Shown here: piece after piece, positions 10,216-24,100 of the stretch
Position numbering within the stretch: the stretch's first letter is position 1
How the letters are laid out: every line of letters begins with the position of its first letter
NCBI RefSeq assembly: GCF_000972845.2
Contig: NC_040021.1
Span: forward strand, 4,075,469 to 4,139,468
DNA: 64,000 nt
Source of the DNA: Larimichthys crocea
Lineage: Eukaryota > Chordata > Actinopteri > Sciaenidae
Direction of reading: 5' to 3'
Made by a program: the position numbers and the translations under genes
The notes under the pieces: model-generated
The model's input: the letters and a program-made list of their open reading frames with translations, nothing else
Databases searched by the model: none
Told to the model about the DNA's origin: nothing

Positions 10216-11741
10216 CTCGTTTGACCAACAGTTCCCAGTTAGATAGGAGGCTTGTACTGGCATATGACGTCAACACAAGCACACTCATTTCACGCTCGCC
10301 TCTACTATGCAAAGAGCTTTAATGATTCAAGCTGTCTGTGGTGTAGTGGCGACTCTGACTTCATATCCGAGAAGCAAGGGTGGGAGACCATATCAGCCCA
10401 CCACAGCAGTGACAGGAAAGACACCTGACTGAATATATTACGACCTAAATATGGAGTCTGAACACCGTGAGAACGAAACAAACGGATCACGTGATCACAG
10501 TTTCCTGGAAGACCTGTATGAGGGGCTGCATAACTCAGATCAGACCCCCCGGGGGCTGAATGTCAACGCTTACAGCCAAGAACGATCACCACAAAGTAAA
10601 TTCCAAATCAAAACCAATCGGCTGTCATCGACGGCCACAGAAACTCTGACACGCGAACTGTGGCTGCTTAATTTGAGAAAAAGTTGACCTGTTCACAAAC
10701 TCTGCAACGAGCCAAAAGATACTTAAAATACTTTGCAGGAATTCATCTGCATGATGTCGACATCTGTGCATTCAACTCAGCAGCTATTCATGCTGTTATT
10801 TAAAATGTCATGTTAAAAATAAGTAGAAAACTCTTTTTAGTTAGACATTTGCAACTTTCCATTGTTGCACTTGCTTTTGCAAACATTTATACGAAAGATA
10901 TGAAACCAGATGAACCAAAATAGAAGTTATGAAACAGAAATAAAAACTTTTCTTGTAGACCTACACCTCATGCAGCGAGCACAATGCCAGGAGAAAAAGC
11001 AAATGCAGATAAATACTCACCTGCGTAGAGAACAGGAAGCTCACACTTTCACAGAGTATATGCAATCAGTTTAGATTTCCCTTTGATGACTAAAATGTCG
11101 TGGTCACAAAAACACAAACTCAAGCACGCCCCTTTTCTTGCTAAATCTCCACTAACTATAACTCTCGGGAAAAAGCCACTGAGACAAAGTTGCGTTTTAC
11201 ATCAGCGTTAAAAGAAAAGTAGAGCGACATGAGAACTAGGTCACTTGCAGAGTGAAGAGTTGCAAAGAAAGCTGCAAGATCTTACCCTCAGGCTCAGAGC
11301 GCTGCCGTACTCACTTGCAGAGTGGTCAGCCCGAGGAAGTGAAAGATTATATAGACTAAGTCAAATATACAGAGCTCGGTTTCCTTCCTTTTTGCGTTCA
11401 CACGTATTGTTGCAAAGTGGAGATGGCCAACAGAGCAACAGCTCTGTTTCCTCCTAGGGTGTAATACAGTGTGCAGACAGTGTGCGTATGCAGCCCGGAT
11501 CTATGTGTAATAGGTAAGGAATAAAGAATACAAAAGGTCACAAGGTCAGTGTAGAAAAGTGTTTGTTTTTTTATGAAATTGTATATTTGAACCATTTCCG
11601 ACAGCTGAAAAAGACGTAACACATAATGAAACTTTACTTTTTATTTTCAACAAATGGCCTCAACTTCCAGACAGACGCTGTGACGTGAACATGAAATGAC
11701 TGAACAGGAACTGTTGATAGAGAAATCATTTCAGCTACCCA

Positions 11742-11760
11742 CACACACACACACACACAC
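11742..11760 (+). repeat. CA dinucleotide microsatellite
   Basis: Short uninterrupted CA run upstream of the minisatellite. Confidence 0.9.
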
Positions 11761-11878
11761 AGATTTACAGAAATGGATGGATGACTGAATAGGAAAACTA
11801 AAAAAAGACAGCCTTGTCTTCATCTCCAGCAACAGCTGCGCCACAGAGATCTGCCTCACCTGCAGAATGTCACTGAGA

Positions 11879-12090
11879 GAGACACAAAATGACAAGAAAG
11901 AGACACAAAATGACAAAAAAAAGACACAAAATGACAACAAAGAGATGCAAAATGACAAGAAAGAGACACAAAATGACAAGAAAGAGACACAAAATGACAA
12001 GAAAGGGACACAAAATGACAAGAAAGGGACACAAAATGACAACAAAGAGATGCAAAATGACAAGAAAGGGACACAAAATGACAAGACGTG
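11879..12090 (+). repeat. 21-bp minisatellite
   Basis: About ten head-to-tail units close to GAGACACAAAATGACAAGAAA, with variants in which GAGAC becomes GAGAT or GGGAC. Because 21 is a multiple of three and the unit has no stop in several frames, it creates spurious ORFs on both strands. Confidence 0.95.
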
Positions 12091-12545
12091 TAAAATGAGA
12101 CACGATACAACCACAAACGAGTCGTTAGGACACGGAAAACGCCTACAAAGATGCTAAATGACCTTGAAATGGTGCAAAACAACCTCAAAATGTGCCTAAT
12201 AACTGCAGAAAGACGCCTGTTGCAAAATGACTATGAAGGGATGCAAAATGACAACAAAAGAAGGACATGCAAGAGCACAAAGAGATTAATAATTATAAGA
12301 AAGAGATGCAAAAACGACCACATGAGAAAATACAACCATGAAGAAGCACAAAACAACTACAAAGAAACTTAAAACAACTACAAGAAGACATCAAACAACT
12401 ACAAAGAAACTTAAAACAACTACAAGAAGACATCAAACAACTATGAAACAACATAAAACAACCACAAAGAGACAAAACAACTACAAAGAGATACAAAATA
12501 GTCATAAAAAGATATAAAACAACCACAAAGAGGCACAATACAACA
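12091..12545 (+). repeat. Degenerate extension of the minisatellite
   Basis: Diverged units rich in ACAACTACAAAGA and AAGAAACTTAAAACAACTAC, including a clear local duplication at 12353-12440. It looks like an older part of the same array family. Confidence 0.75.
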
Positions 12546-12910
12546 TTTCATTTTGTCTCTTTCAGTCTGGTCCGGTCAGTGTCTCGCGCCTATGTAGGAT
12601 TTCTCATAATCCATCCATGCATTCATTCACACACATGCACGCACACTCAAAAATCAAATAATTATCTCAAAATGGCATTAATCAAACCAAAAAAATGTAC
12701 AAAATACTAAAAACAACACTGGTGTTGGAAAGAGAAATTACAAAAACAACAACAATGAGCATGAGATGACAGCTGGCAGATTAATTTTCATGTTGAACCT
12801 GTGGTAGAGGCAGGTACGACTGTTTCCAGATTGTCATGTGTTCCTCAAAGTGCCAATAAAACAACAGTATAAATAGATTCTTCTCACATCAATAAATCTT
12901 TTTTCCCTTT

Positions 12911-12916
12911 TTTATT
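12911..12916 (-). terminator. Candidate enpp polyadenylation signal
   Basis: AATAAA on the minus strand about 315 bases beyond the stop codon. It would give a short 3' UTR and is the first such hexamer noted downstream of the stop. Confidence 0.4.
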
Positions 12917-13229
12917 TTGTTCCTGCCAAACTGTCGTCATCTTTGGAGCCACTCAGCAGACGTGACGGGATCTTTGGTTCAGAGGTCCGGAGGACTGACT
13001 ATTCTTTATAAAAACATGATCAAATATATATATACATATACTGCTTTCACACTGAATCATTATAAAAACACTTTTTGGGAATCAGACATATCACAAAAAA
13101 ACCTGGATGGAACTTTTTCAGGTTGAGGCACCGGTTAAACCCGCTGGCGGTCGGTGGACAGAGGCCTGCTGCGCAGACCGGTATGGCTTCTTATGGACAT
13201 TAAAGCTTCTCTCGCTAATGTCTCTGATT

Positions 13230-13385
13230 TTAAGCAGTCTGTAGAAGAGTCTTGAGCTGTAGCGTCTCTTCCACCGATAACCTGTCGTGATAGAAGCTGA
13301 GTCCAGTGAGGAGCTCGACGTCTCGGACTCGCGCCGCGTGAAACTGCAGCCAGTCCTCCACCCATGCCAAGTCTGAAGCCCCGTT
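13230..13385 (-). CDS. enpp1: enpp exon 21, C-terminus with stop
   Basis: 51 codons and a TAA (13230-13232): [20 protein letters not shown], then [15 protein letters not shown] and [10 protein letters not shown]. It matches the [14 protein letters not shown]....LQLKT.L end of ENPP3 and ENPP1. CTTCAG acceptor. Confidence 0.94.
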   Translation of the reverse strand, partial: NGASDLAWVEDWLQFHAARVRDVELLTGLSFYHDRLSVEETLQLKTLLQTA

Positions 13386-16300
13386 CTGAAGAAACGAACA
13401 AATGACATCAGTGAGTGATCATTTTCTCCACTGTAGGTTTCCACAGACGTGTAGAAACGAGTAGCAGAGGAGTCGTGGTGTTACTCACAGCGCAGCTCTC
13501 TGTGTAGTCAGGCTTGTGCGGCAGGATGAAGGACTTGGCCTGGAGGGGACCCTTGCAGTCAACGGGACTCAAGGTCGAGTTCCCACAGCTGGTGAGGATC
13601 AGGAAGAAATGTGTCGGGATGGGAGCCTTGTTCCTGGAGACACATGAGGTGATAGGGTTTGAAACACTGCTGCCTCTTTTAAATAAACTTATTTTCAGGT
13701 GTGTGAACGTGGGGGATGCAGAAGCAGCGCTCATGACGCAATTCAAAGAGCAAAGCCTCAAATCTTGACAAATTCATTGCACACTGTGTTTCAATATCCT
13801 CTTGTTTTAGTCTGCATTGTATCTGTGGAGCTATATTTGGACCACAGTAACCATGACTACAACTCATAACACATGTTTTCCTTAAGTCATCATTTTAAAG
13901 AAACCAGAAACTTAATTAATTTGTCAAGAACTGTATTTTTAGTTTTCGTATGAACCTGAAACCGTTGAGGGGAAGTTGAGTGAGCAACCACAACCACAGA
14001 GAGTGAAGACACTGATCTATAAATGAAGTTTTCTAACGAGGTTCAGGAACACTTTGATTCATTCAGTGATAAAGAGACGCTCCCCGACTCAGAGTCTCGA
14101 CTCCCCTCCTCATCCAACCCTTCATCCCTCCATCCTCATCCCACAGTACATTATCTCCTTCATCCTCTAAATAATAATAAATCGTGTAAATCTGCTGTGA
14201 ACACATATCAGAAGGCTGCCTTCTCTGCTGATCAGTGACGATCATGAGGACGTTCTCTGGCTCGAGTTTAACAGATGAATTATTTAAAATTTCTTAAATC
14301 TAAATGTTTGTCACATACGACAGTAAACTTTTGACCTATTTATGTAAGAACACCTGCTGTGTTTGTAATAAAACAGCCTGAATGTGACTTGTAATACATT
14401 TCTCTTGTTGCAAAATGTGGGAATATTTTTTAAATGAAAGTTTATTAATACGGTGAATTCTATAGTAACCAATCAAAATGTTTAGGGTGATTAAAAACTC
14501 ATTTAAAAAAAAGAAAGTTCAGTAGATTTGCATCTTTCAGCAGCGTTTGTGGTTTGAACAGAGACATGAGCCGGACATACTGACACGTCACGTTGACACA
14601 ATATGGACACACACACACACACACGGTTAAGCAATCAGCAAATGCACAAACAGACAGAGATTGCAAAAGAGCCGCATGAAACAGTGACAGTTAATTTAAA
14701 TGTTTTGTTTTAGGCGTATGTCGTGCACAACAACACATTTAGACTATTAACGATCATCTGTCGCTGATATTTAAGTAATCAAGTTCAAAACAACCACAGC
14801 ATGGAGTCTGACTAAAAACGACAGTCTTTTTGAGAAGGGTTAAATCTGAGCTAACTGGACTTGTAGATCCATGAAGACGTTTCAGGCTCCTTCAGTTAAA
14901 TTCACGTCTTCCACGGACACGATAAAATAACGTTCCCCTCCTTCATACTTCTCAACATGTTGCTTTTCAACGAGTGAAGCAGAGATTTTTCTTTTCTTTG
15001 GCCAACTAGTGGTCAGTAATAAACATCACAACTTATTCTCCCCCTTGCAACACGTTTCATACAGTGGCAATTCAATTTCCAGACATTAAATTAAGAATTA
15101 ATTCATCGTTGTGTGTGGTGTAGATAAAAACAAGATTTAAAATATATTTTTTAAAGAATTCAACTTCATATTAAAGGATCCAGGCTTCTTGTGGTCTTGA
15201 CTTTTTAGATGGACTTCACCCTAGACTCCTTCAAACAGGTCTGTAATGTATTTTCGTCCCATTATTGATTATCTATCGTTGTTATTACTGTGAGGTAGCC
15301 TGCGTAGTGACTTCAGAAGTGAAGAAGAAGCTTTTTGAAGCTCGATTAAAAGATTATTTCAGTCGTCAGTCATGCTTGAAATAGACGTCTGAATGTGTTT
15401 TTCCAGGTCAGCTTTTGACTGGAAGTCCCTGAGTTTGGCTGAATTGATAAGATGATAAACAGCTTTTCATGACATTATTTAGAAATGTACTTATTAAGAT
15501 AAGAGTCAGCCAGATTTAATATTCAGATGTTTAATTTAGCTTAATTGTTAAAAATATAACATGTTTACAGATGATGATCTACTTTGGTTGCATCGTAACA
15601 TTGCACATTACTGTAATTTATTCAGGCTGTTTATTAGATAAAGTTTTGCTACAGGACAATGAACAGTTCATCGAGAGGCAGATTAACTGATGAGGGAACT
15701 AATCGGTTTCCTGGAGTGTGTGTTGCTGACTTACCCTGAGATTGCTTTGAGTGCATCAACGTGTCCGTCGTAATCTTCGTCGAATATCGGCCCGCTCATG
15801 ACGTTGACCCCGTTCAGCTGTTGTGAATATTTTGGAAGCAGCTCATCGTGGACGTACGTCCAAACATCTGCAGTTAGAGAGAACACACGCAAACCTTTCA
15901 GCTCTCCACAACTAATGACACCGTGGTCCGTAGAAAGAAACCAGTGATTACATTATTACAACCTGGAAGGAATCATTTGAAATGTATGTTTGCTCTCGGT
16001 GTGTGAAGGCCAACCAGCAGATCATATTCACATTCACTTTGGAAATATACCAGAATCATTAAAGGCTCGAGAAGTTATTGCCTTCACGTCTTTAAACACT
16101 AGAAGAAGTTTCACAGGATGGACGAGTTAGAAAAAAGTAAATATACACTCATGAAGATCTGGAAAACCTTTTATACGAAACTAAAACGGCCTCTTATTGA
16201 GGAGGATAATGATAGTCTCATGATGGTTCAACCCTAACCTCATTCATCTTCAACTCTTACCCCACCCACACCCTTTATTTATTTACTTATTTATTTATTT

Positions 16301-18123
16301 CTCTCGGTTTAGTCTGTACAGTTTGTGTTTTCAGTGCATGTTATGTTATGATGTGTCATCAGTATGACAAGCTTGTGGACCCACAGAGTAGAAACACCCT
16401 TGAGAGTTCAGGGGCTGACGAGATGGAGGGCGGGTTTGTGAGCAAACAGAGGCGCAGAGATATTCTCTGCACATTTGTATGTAACTGCTGAGATTTTGTG
16501 ATGTAAAAACCCATAAATAAGTGTACTGTATGTCAAGAAACCAGCCTGTTGTCACGCTTTCATGACTGTGTAGACGCAGCAATGTGCCACCAGGGGTCAG
16601 CGCCTGTTAGCGGTTATATTTATACTCCCGGCAGACACAAGCGGCAGGATTACGGCAGGGTTTTCCTTCCAGTGGGAGAGTTTCCATCTACAGTACGGGT
16701 GGCCTCAAGAGGAAATCTGATACATCGATACATTAGTCAGCTGACACGATCAACAAGCCTCAACAAAAGATCTGCATTAAATCACCAAACCTCCCCCTCA
16801 CATACTCTCACACACGTGTCACCGTTAGTGCAGGTACAGACGTAATCCACTGTGTGATTTACAGCAGAATAAGCAACTTTATCCTTATCAAAAGAAGAAA
16901 AAGTGAAGGGTGTGAATGAGCTTTCATTCCAGTACAATTAATGTGTGTTTGCAGAGGGCAGTCCGGTGAGTCAGATCAGTCGTATCACATTACAAACTAA
17001 ACCACCTTCAGAGCGTCGGTCTTATTCGCGTGGAGAAAAAGCTGCGGCGTCTTAACGCAGGATGGCAGGAAGATTAAGTCTGGAAAAGATCGTCTGACTA
17101 AACCTTTAATTGTGCTTCACAGAAAGAGCTTAACTAAATGAAAGCACACTAGACCCATATAATCACAGCGGTTGGATCTTTGGACTCCTATTATGTATAT
17201 TTAAGAACCAAAAGTATAGCCTGTTTTTAGACTATCTGCTTTGAGAAGTATAATATTGAATAAAAACGGCTGATGAGAATTGGCAAACCACGATACCTGC
17301 TCTCTCGGAAAACTGGAGTGTTGAACAATTTAGCAAAACAGAGCGTGTCTAGTGTTGATCTATTATATCTCATCAGTTCACTTGTTAATTAAATTGTTCC
17401 ACTCAAAAATTCCCCTTTCAGTCTGCAAACGAACCCCGGCATTCATTTTTTTAACTCGTGCATCACCGTGACTCCGATTTCCATCTGTGGGTGCAGCTAG
17501 AGCGCAAAAAAAAACAGGAGCCAATAAATACTTGAGAGACTGACTCACTTTTAAATGCAGGGAACATCGGTGCCATGTTGCTCGCGATTAGAGAGTCTGT
17601 CTCAGGTCCGTTGGCACTCAGATCTACAGAGAGTAAATGAGAGGTGAAGAAAAACTTTAATGCGTTCGCAATTTGGGTAAAAAAACACAAAAAGCACGTT
17701 GGAAAAAGTCAAAATAAAGGAATTGAGATTGAACTTCAGATGTTGGTGCAGCTACAAGTAATGATTGATCTGCCCATCATTTCATTTATTAATGGATTGA
17801 TTCTTAAGTGATGTCTTATTTTGCACAATCGACTTAAAAAAAACTCATTCTGCAAAATCCTTACATTAAAGAGGCTGGAAGAAAACAAATGTTTAGAATT
17901 TTGACCTGGAAAATGACTTAAATGATTAATAAATCAGTTAATCAATAAGTCATGGCAGCTCTATAGTCACATATCACTAGTCTGGTATCACTTTCTACCG
18001 CAGCCATGAGCAAAAATAAAAAGTCTAACTTCCTCACAGCTGTTTACAAGCTTTTACTTCACTCTTTCAGCCTCTCACTTCCTTTTGTGGAGCTACCTGA
18101 AACCTGAATTTCATTAAAAAATA

Positions 18124-18157
<34 letters not shown>

Positions 18158-21100
18158 ATCTTTACATGAGAATGTGGCTCTGAAACACGTCAACTTGAAT
18201 TCAACACCCGGCTCGAGATGGACTGTTATGACCCCCCATACAGACACACTCACTGACACACACACACACACACACAAACTCACTGGGGGGATGCAGCAGG
18301 CCAAAGGACAAACTGGGGTCTTCTCTGTAGCGCCCACACATCTGGCTGGCGGCCGGTGGGATGCGTACGTCAGCACGAACACACTTCTCCGACTCTGGAT
18401 TCAGAGGCTGGACTCTGGTCTAAGACAGAGAGAGAGAGAGGCTCGGTGGGCTGTGTGGAGCAGGACTCCGGGCCAGCACTGTGTTGTGTAAGATCACTCG
18501 CTTTGGATTTGATTTGCTTGTGTATATGGGTCAGCGAGGGCAATGCAGTGTTTCTGTTTGCAGAGCCCCCCCACCCCAACCAGAAACAACATAACCGCAT
18601 GTCACATCCCTCTGCTGTCAGAGGAAAATGCTACTTTTGAATGTTGGTTAAAAGTTTGTATGGACAAAGAAGTCTGGTTCTTATTAAAAGGAACAACAGA
18701 CTTTGGTCTAATTTGTAATTTAGCTGAATGTGCAAAAAGCTGATGAATTTATCCAGAGGTGGACTCGAACATCTGTACCAAATTTCAATCCATTAAACAG
18801 CTGTGGAGACATTTAACTAAAAGCTAAAAACAAAAAGTCAACCTCATGGTGGTGCTAGAGGAAAAATCATAGGATCACATTATGGTTCATCCTCTGGGGT
18901 CCATGAATGTCTGTAAATAATGTCGAATAGCTGTTGAGATATTCGTTGTTTACAGTCAATGCAGTGATGAATGAACTCTGTTTTATCTTAGTTTATATGG
19001 ATATTTACGGGGAACTTACATGAAATTATTAGACATTTATAGACTGGTTAAAATACATGTTACTTCTTTTTCTGTCTCCGTTTACAGGCAGAAATATAAA
19101 GCATCAAAGGCTTTGCATATTTTCAACATCCTGCATGTGCAAGAATAGAAATGTAAGCACGTTTCGGGGCATCTCCTCACACTTTCCAGCCATTAATTGA
19201 ATATTCTAGGGGCTTTAAGCCGGCTTTATATGGAGTTGTTAACTTTGACAAGCTGTAAAATCAAAGTTTTCTGTGGGCGTACAAATGGGTTGAGTACCGT
19301 ACTGTGAGCTAAGCTGTGACACAGATGAAACAAACCCCAAATCTTAACCACAGAAGTTCTGAAGCCAAAATGAACACAGAGTACGGCGCGAGCCATATTT
19401 AGCTCATCTAGAAAAAACAAATCTATATCCTCACTCGCTCCATTATTCAGACAACAGTGTAAACTCTACAGAATGTATCACTCTGCCTGAGGTCATGATT
19501 TACACTAAAGCTCGGCCGCATAATAAGAAAGACAAGAAGTGTCTGAGCCAACATGAGCACAGAAGATGAGTAACAGCTGCATAGAGAAGGGATTCAGATA
19601 CTAAACAACCTCTTACAATCTCCTGCCAAACCCTGACCACAGAAGAAATACAGCCAGGACAACTCAACTGTACAGGGCTATGTTTAGAGATAAAAGACCA
19701 GCTCCAAACTTCGGACTCACCAGAGGCTGGATGGTGTACGCAACCCAGAGAGGCATGAGGCGATCTTTGCTGTACCCGTTGGCGTAGCTGGACTGATAGA
19801 GGACGCAAAATTTGGCGTCTGGTTGGACGACTTGAGGGGTGCCGAAGGGTTGGTGAAGGCGACGTAAACTGGAGCCTGAAACGGAAAACGTGTGAGTCGC
19901 GCAGGTTTTTCTTTCTTTCTGGACATTAAAATAATAAAAGTAAAATAAAAACAGAATGAAACTCACTGGAGTTAGTTCTGATGAGAGGTCTGTTCATCTC
20001 CGTCTCCTACAAAAATTCACACGTCATGTTACTGTACAAGACACCATCGGCTACCATGCAAGGTGCCAAGAGTTCATCGGTGGCTCACAGTGTTTAGTAG
20101 CAAGTATCAAGTTCAGTATCTTTTCCAAGGACACTGCGGCATGCAGACTGGAGGAGCCGGGGATCGATCCACCGATCTTAGTAGACCCTACCTCCTGAGC
20201 CACAGCCTGCGTAGTAGTATGACTGTATTTTTTGATCATCTTGTGATGTGTTTAGTGTTTCATCATCAGAAAATGGCCAAACTTGCTCGAAAACATGGAG
20301 GAATTTACTAACACTAAATACACAATGCACTAAAGTGAGCTGAGGCTCATGAAAATGTCAGTTCTGGAGGTGTTTTGTCACAAAACAAAGTGTTGAAGAT
20401 GAAGACTGGAAAGTTGGAAAGGATCATCCTGATGGGGGCATGAATGTTTGCCACAAATTTCATAGCAATCTATTCTAAGGTTGTCGAGACTTGCCAAACT
20501 CATGGTGATGCTAAAGGGAAAGTTTGTGGAGCTATGAGACATGTTGAGATAGTTACATTGACAAAAACCACGGGAACAATGACAATGGATGATCAATCAG
20601 GGTATCACTAAAGTCATGAGGTTTCATCCTCTGGGGACCACGAAAGTCTGCACACAATTTCATAACCATCAGTTCGAGAGTCTAGACCAAACCGGTGAGC
20701 CGGCCGACCGACAGACAGACACCATGATGCCAGAATGGCTGAAAACAAATGCACGAATTAAAGAACCTGTTACACATACCATCTCCTTTGTTTGCGCGCT
20801 ACAAGTGCACTGCAGATCGTTGGTCGGGAACGGGTTTCTGGCATCACAGGTGTCGCCATGTGAGAGCTGCGGCGGGTAACCCGGCTGGTGTACGGGGTTC
20901 TTCAGGAGGTGGTTCAGACTGCCGTGAGTGCCGTTGTTTGGAGCGGGACGAACTCGGAGAAGATCTGGAGGAGGAAACGAGATGGTGGGACGTTTATTTT
21001 GACCCTACAGAAAATGGACGTAACAACAAACTGATGAACTCAATGCAATGTCGCATATTTTGGGTGTTTCTATTAATTTTGACTTCCAGATGTTTTAGAA

Positions 21101-24100
21101 GGAGGACGAACTGGGATTTCTTTTTAGAACTTTTCCGTTCATGTCATTACTTCTTTCTGATGTGGTTGCTGTAACAAACTGAAATTCATTGCTTAAGTGC
21201 ACCTGTTTCCTCTTCTGAACTGTTGACTGTTGCTCTGTCTTATACGATCGACCTTTTTTTTTTTTACAACCTGGGCCTCATTTTCAGTGATGTCAGTAGG
21301 AGGAGTGGTGGACAGCGGTATGTAAGGGAAACCATGTGCACATGAATTAGTGTATGAATCTTTCACTTTGTTGCAAAATACTTTGAACTGAAAGTCAACT
21401 GGAAACAATCAATGATCTCATTAAAAAGGAATGGTTAGACATTTTAGGAAATAGGCTTAAGCGACAACTTCTGTGGCTGTAAAGTGCCAAAAAACTGCAG
21501 TTCCTCAAACGTCCACTTGAGGCTGGCTCCAGAAGTGAGTCAGTATCCATAAGTCCCCATGTTTCACAGCAGAAATAAACATGTTTACAGCCTGGTACAA
21601 AAAACAGTTTTGGTCTCTGTAGCTAATTTCCCCGTTCATGACAACTGTACTGAGGGTGAATTTATATACAACTCACCTGTTCAGGTTATATTAAGGCTTA
21701 AAGTTATGCAGGATTAAGAGTGTGGACACTTTGATCAACAGGTAGGTGTCCGTTATAGATGTCACTGAGTCTGCCTCAGGTCCACTGATGACACATTATA
21801 TTCCGTTTGTTTAGTCCAAAGTGTAAAACCAACACATTGTCGCTTTACGTGGGGCGTATTCATTGTACTTCCCATCCCCTCTAGTTGCCTGGCAACCTCG
21901 CATGACGACAAGACGTCAGAACACAAGAAAGTCAACAAGCTCAGTTCTCAAAATGTTGAAGCATCACTTTAGGTATTGAAAGAATAAAAGACACAGTTAC
22001 AGCGACAAGTGTGCGCTATGCTACTTACCACACATGAGGTTGTATACTTCAATGTTTTCAAAAGGGGGCACGACAGTGTTGTGTTTAAACCCTGGGCCGT
22101 ATCCGATGAAGATGGCCTGAAAAGAAGTAGATTACACATTAACAGACTGACATTCATTTATTCGTAGATACAAACAAGAGAGCGCAGTGACCTGTACAAA
22201 CAACAGAAACTGAGGCGTGTAAATATTTGAACATGAACCAAATCAATAAAGTGACCTTGTATAACCTTGAAAATGTGAGTCAGGCATTTCTAGGAGAGAT
22301 GTCGCCTGGTGGGGTTTGGAGATATTTGTAGCTGAGTCTATTTCAGGCACACTTTGCTCTCTCTCTCTCTTTGCTCAGTGTATTTGTAGAATCATTTACT
22401 TTGCTCGACCCACACACTTTATTTTTTAGACTCAGTCAGCAGGCTTGTCAGCTAATTATACCAAGTTAAATTCCAGTGTAAACCATGTCGAGTAACAAAA
22501 GCTACGAAGGTGGCAGACAAACAAACTTAAAGCGGAGGACGTGTAGGTGGAGAGCAACCTCTCACAACAAGTGTAATTACTGTACTCAAGTACAGTTTTA
22601 GAGCTCTGTAGTATTTGTGCGTCATTCACAGAAATAAAAAATAAATAAATCTTGAATATATCTTCATCTCTGGTCTGAGCAGAGAGTAACCAAAGCAAAC
22701 ACACATTTTCCTTTTACATATCTTAATTTCCTAGACGCGTGCTGCACGATCACTGACGCGCATCCTGATTCACTGATCCACATCTCCTTTTGCGTAAGCA
22801 GCTGTTGTTGTGGAGCCGCTTTGAATAAATTGTTTGACCCTGAAGGAAAGCTACTGAACCTCACAGCCAAAAGTGTTGGGAGGACTGCCGTTGAACCTCT
22901 CAGCTCGCAGATATGTAGTGATAATTGTGATTATAAATACATACAGATTCCAGTAGGGGTACTGGACTTTTGAACAGAAGGTTGCAGAGCGTCAAGAGTT
23001 GGTGCACTGGACTCGTGGCAGCGTGTAGATGTGGGTAGAGTGTATGTATTTATAACTCCCTGACTCCCGTATTTCAAGGTATGGCTCTAGGTAACAGAGA
23101 AACATTTGTAATTTCTTTTATTTAGTGGATATTTGCTGAGCCTGTGTAGGTAGCTGGTAGAGGGCCAGTGGTGGGTTAGTTGGACACGTAGTGGTGAGTA
23201 GATGTGGTGTGGAGGCGTCGTGGGTGCACGTGGGTTGGGATTTGACCCTTTATAGGCCAGTGGTGGTTAGGGTTAGTGGCGATTCTCTGAACTCTTGTTG
23301 CCCTTTAGAAAGCTGGAAACAAGTTAAATCTCGTCTAGTGTTTCAACATGCCTGGCACTGGCAGTACTATGATTCTCTCTTGTAAGATGTTTTTTTGGCT
23401 AAAAATACATATTTTTACAGTAAAAACTGAGCATCAGCATCTGGCGGGTCCAAATTTCTGCCAAAATTCCCCTTACACCCGAGCTGCTTGCTGTGTTCTT
23501 AACTGAATTGTAGCCAAGTAATAGTCCAGTGTTGGAGTTATCAGGCCTTCCCAGGTCCACCCTTGAAAATAACTTATAATATATACAATGAAGCATGATT
23601 TTGTTGCCGTACGGCTGGGTTTGTCATCTCACAGCTTATCGGTTTTAAAAATCAGAAGAACAATGAGTGACGTGACGTCAGTTTGAAATTTGCTGTAAAC
23701 ATATAATCGCGCTTCTTATCGTTGGCGGATAAACAAACACATCTTTCCTTCCTCTGACCTGCATGTTGGTGAAGAGGTTATCGGAGCCGTGGAATCCTCC
23801 GGTGCAGTACTTGATTTCCTTGCGGTTTCTGTCAAAAGAGATTAAAAAACATTTTGCCTGAAGATCTAAAATAAACACAGGAAGACAAGGAAAAAAAAAA
23901 CAGGAAGGAGTCACTTGAAGGAACAGTTCATGCCAAATTATCTCGATCTGAGGGGCAGATTTAATTCTATATAACCCAAACAGCGAGTCACATCACACTG
24001 TAACTACGTTCAAGTGGACTGATTGAATTCTTCAGCCTGAAGCAATTTTCCTTGATTACATGGTTGCTATCCATCAAAGGGGGTTGTACAACTCTGCTCC

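Larger units (their letters stand above)
8285..12890. other. Intergenic region between sytl3 and enpp
   Basis: I see no gene. The first 150 bases are pyrimidine-rich and include the likely sytl3 leader and promoter. Beyond them are an inverted teleost repeat fragment (9735-9800), a diverged pair of about 115-bp segments (9190-9310 and 10105-10215), a CA run (11742-11760), the 21-bp minisatellite and its degenerate extension. Confidence 0.6.

Noticed and set aside
11731..12188. Several 70-127 codon frames with periodic FLSFCVS or QNDKKET
   Set aside because: They are products of the 21-bp minisatellite in different frames.
20749..21174. 141-codon plus-strand ORF
   Set aside because: It is antisense to enpp exon 14, which has clear homology, splice sites and phase.
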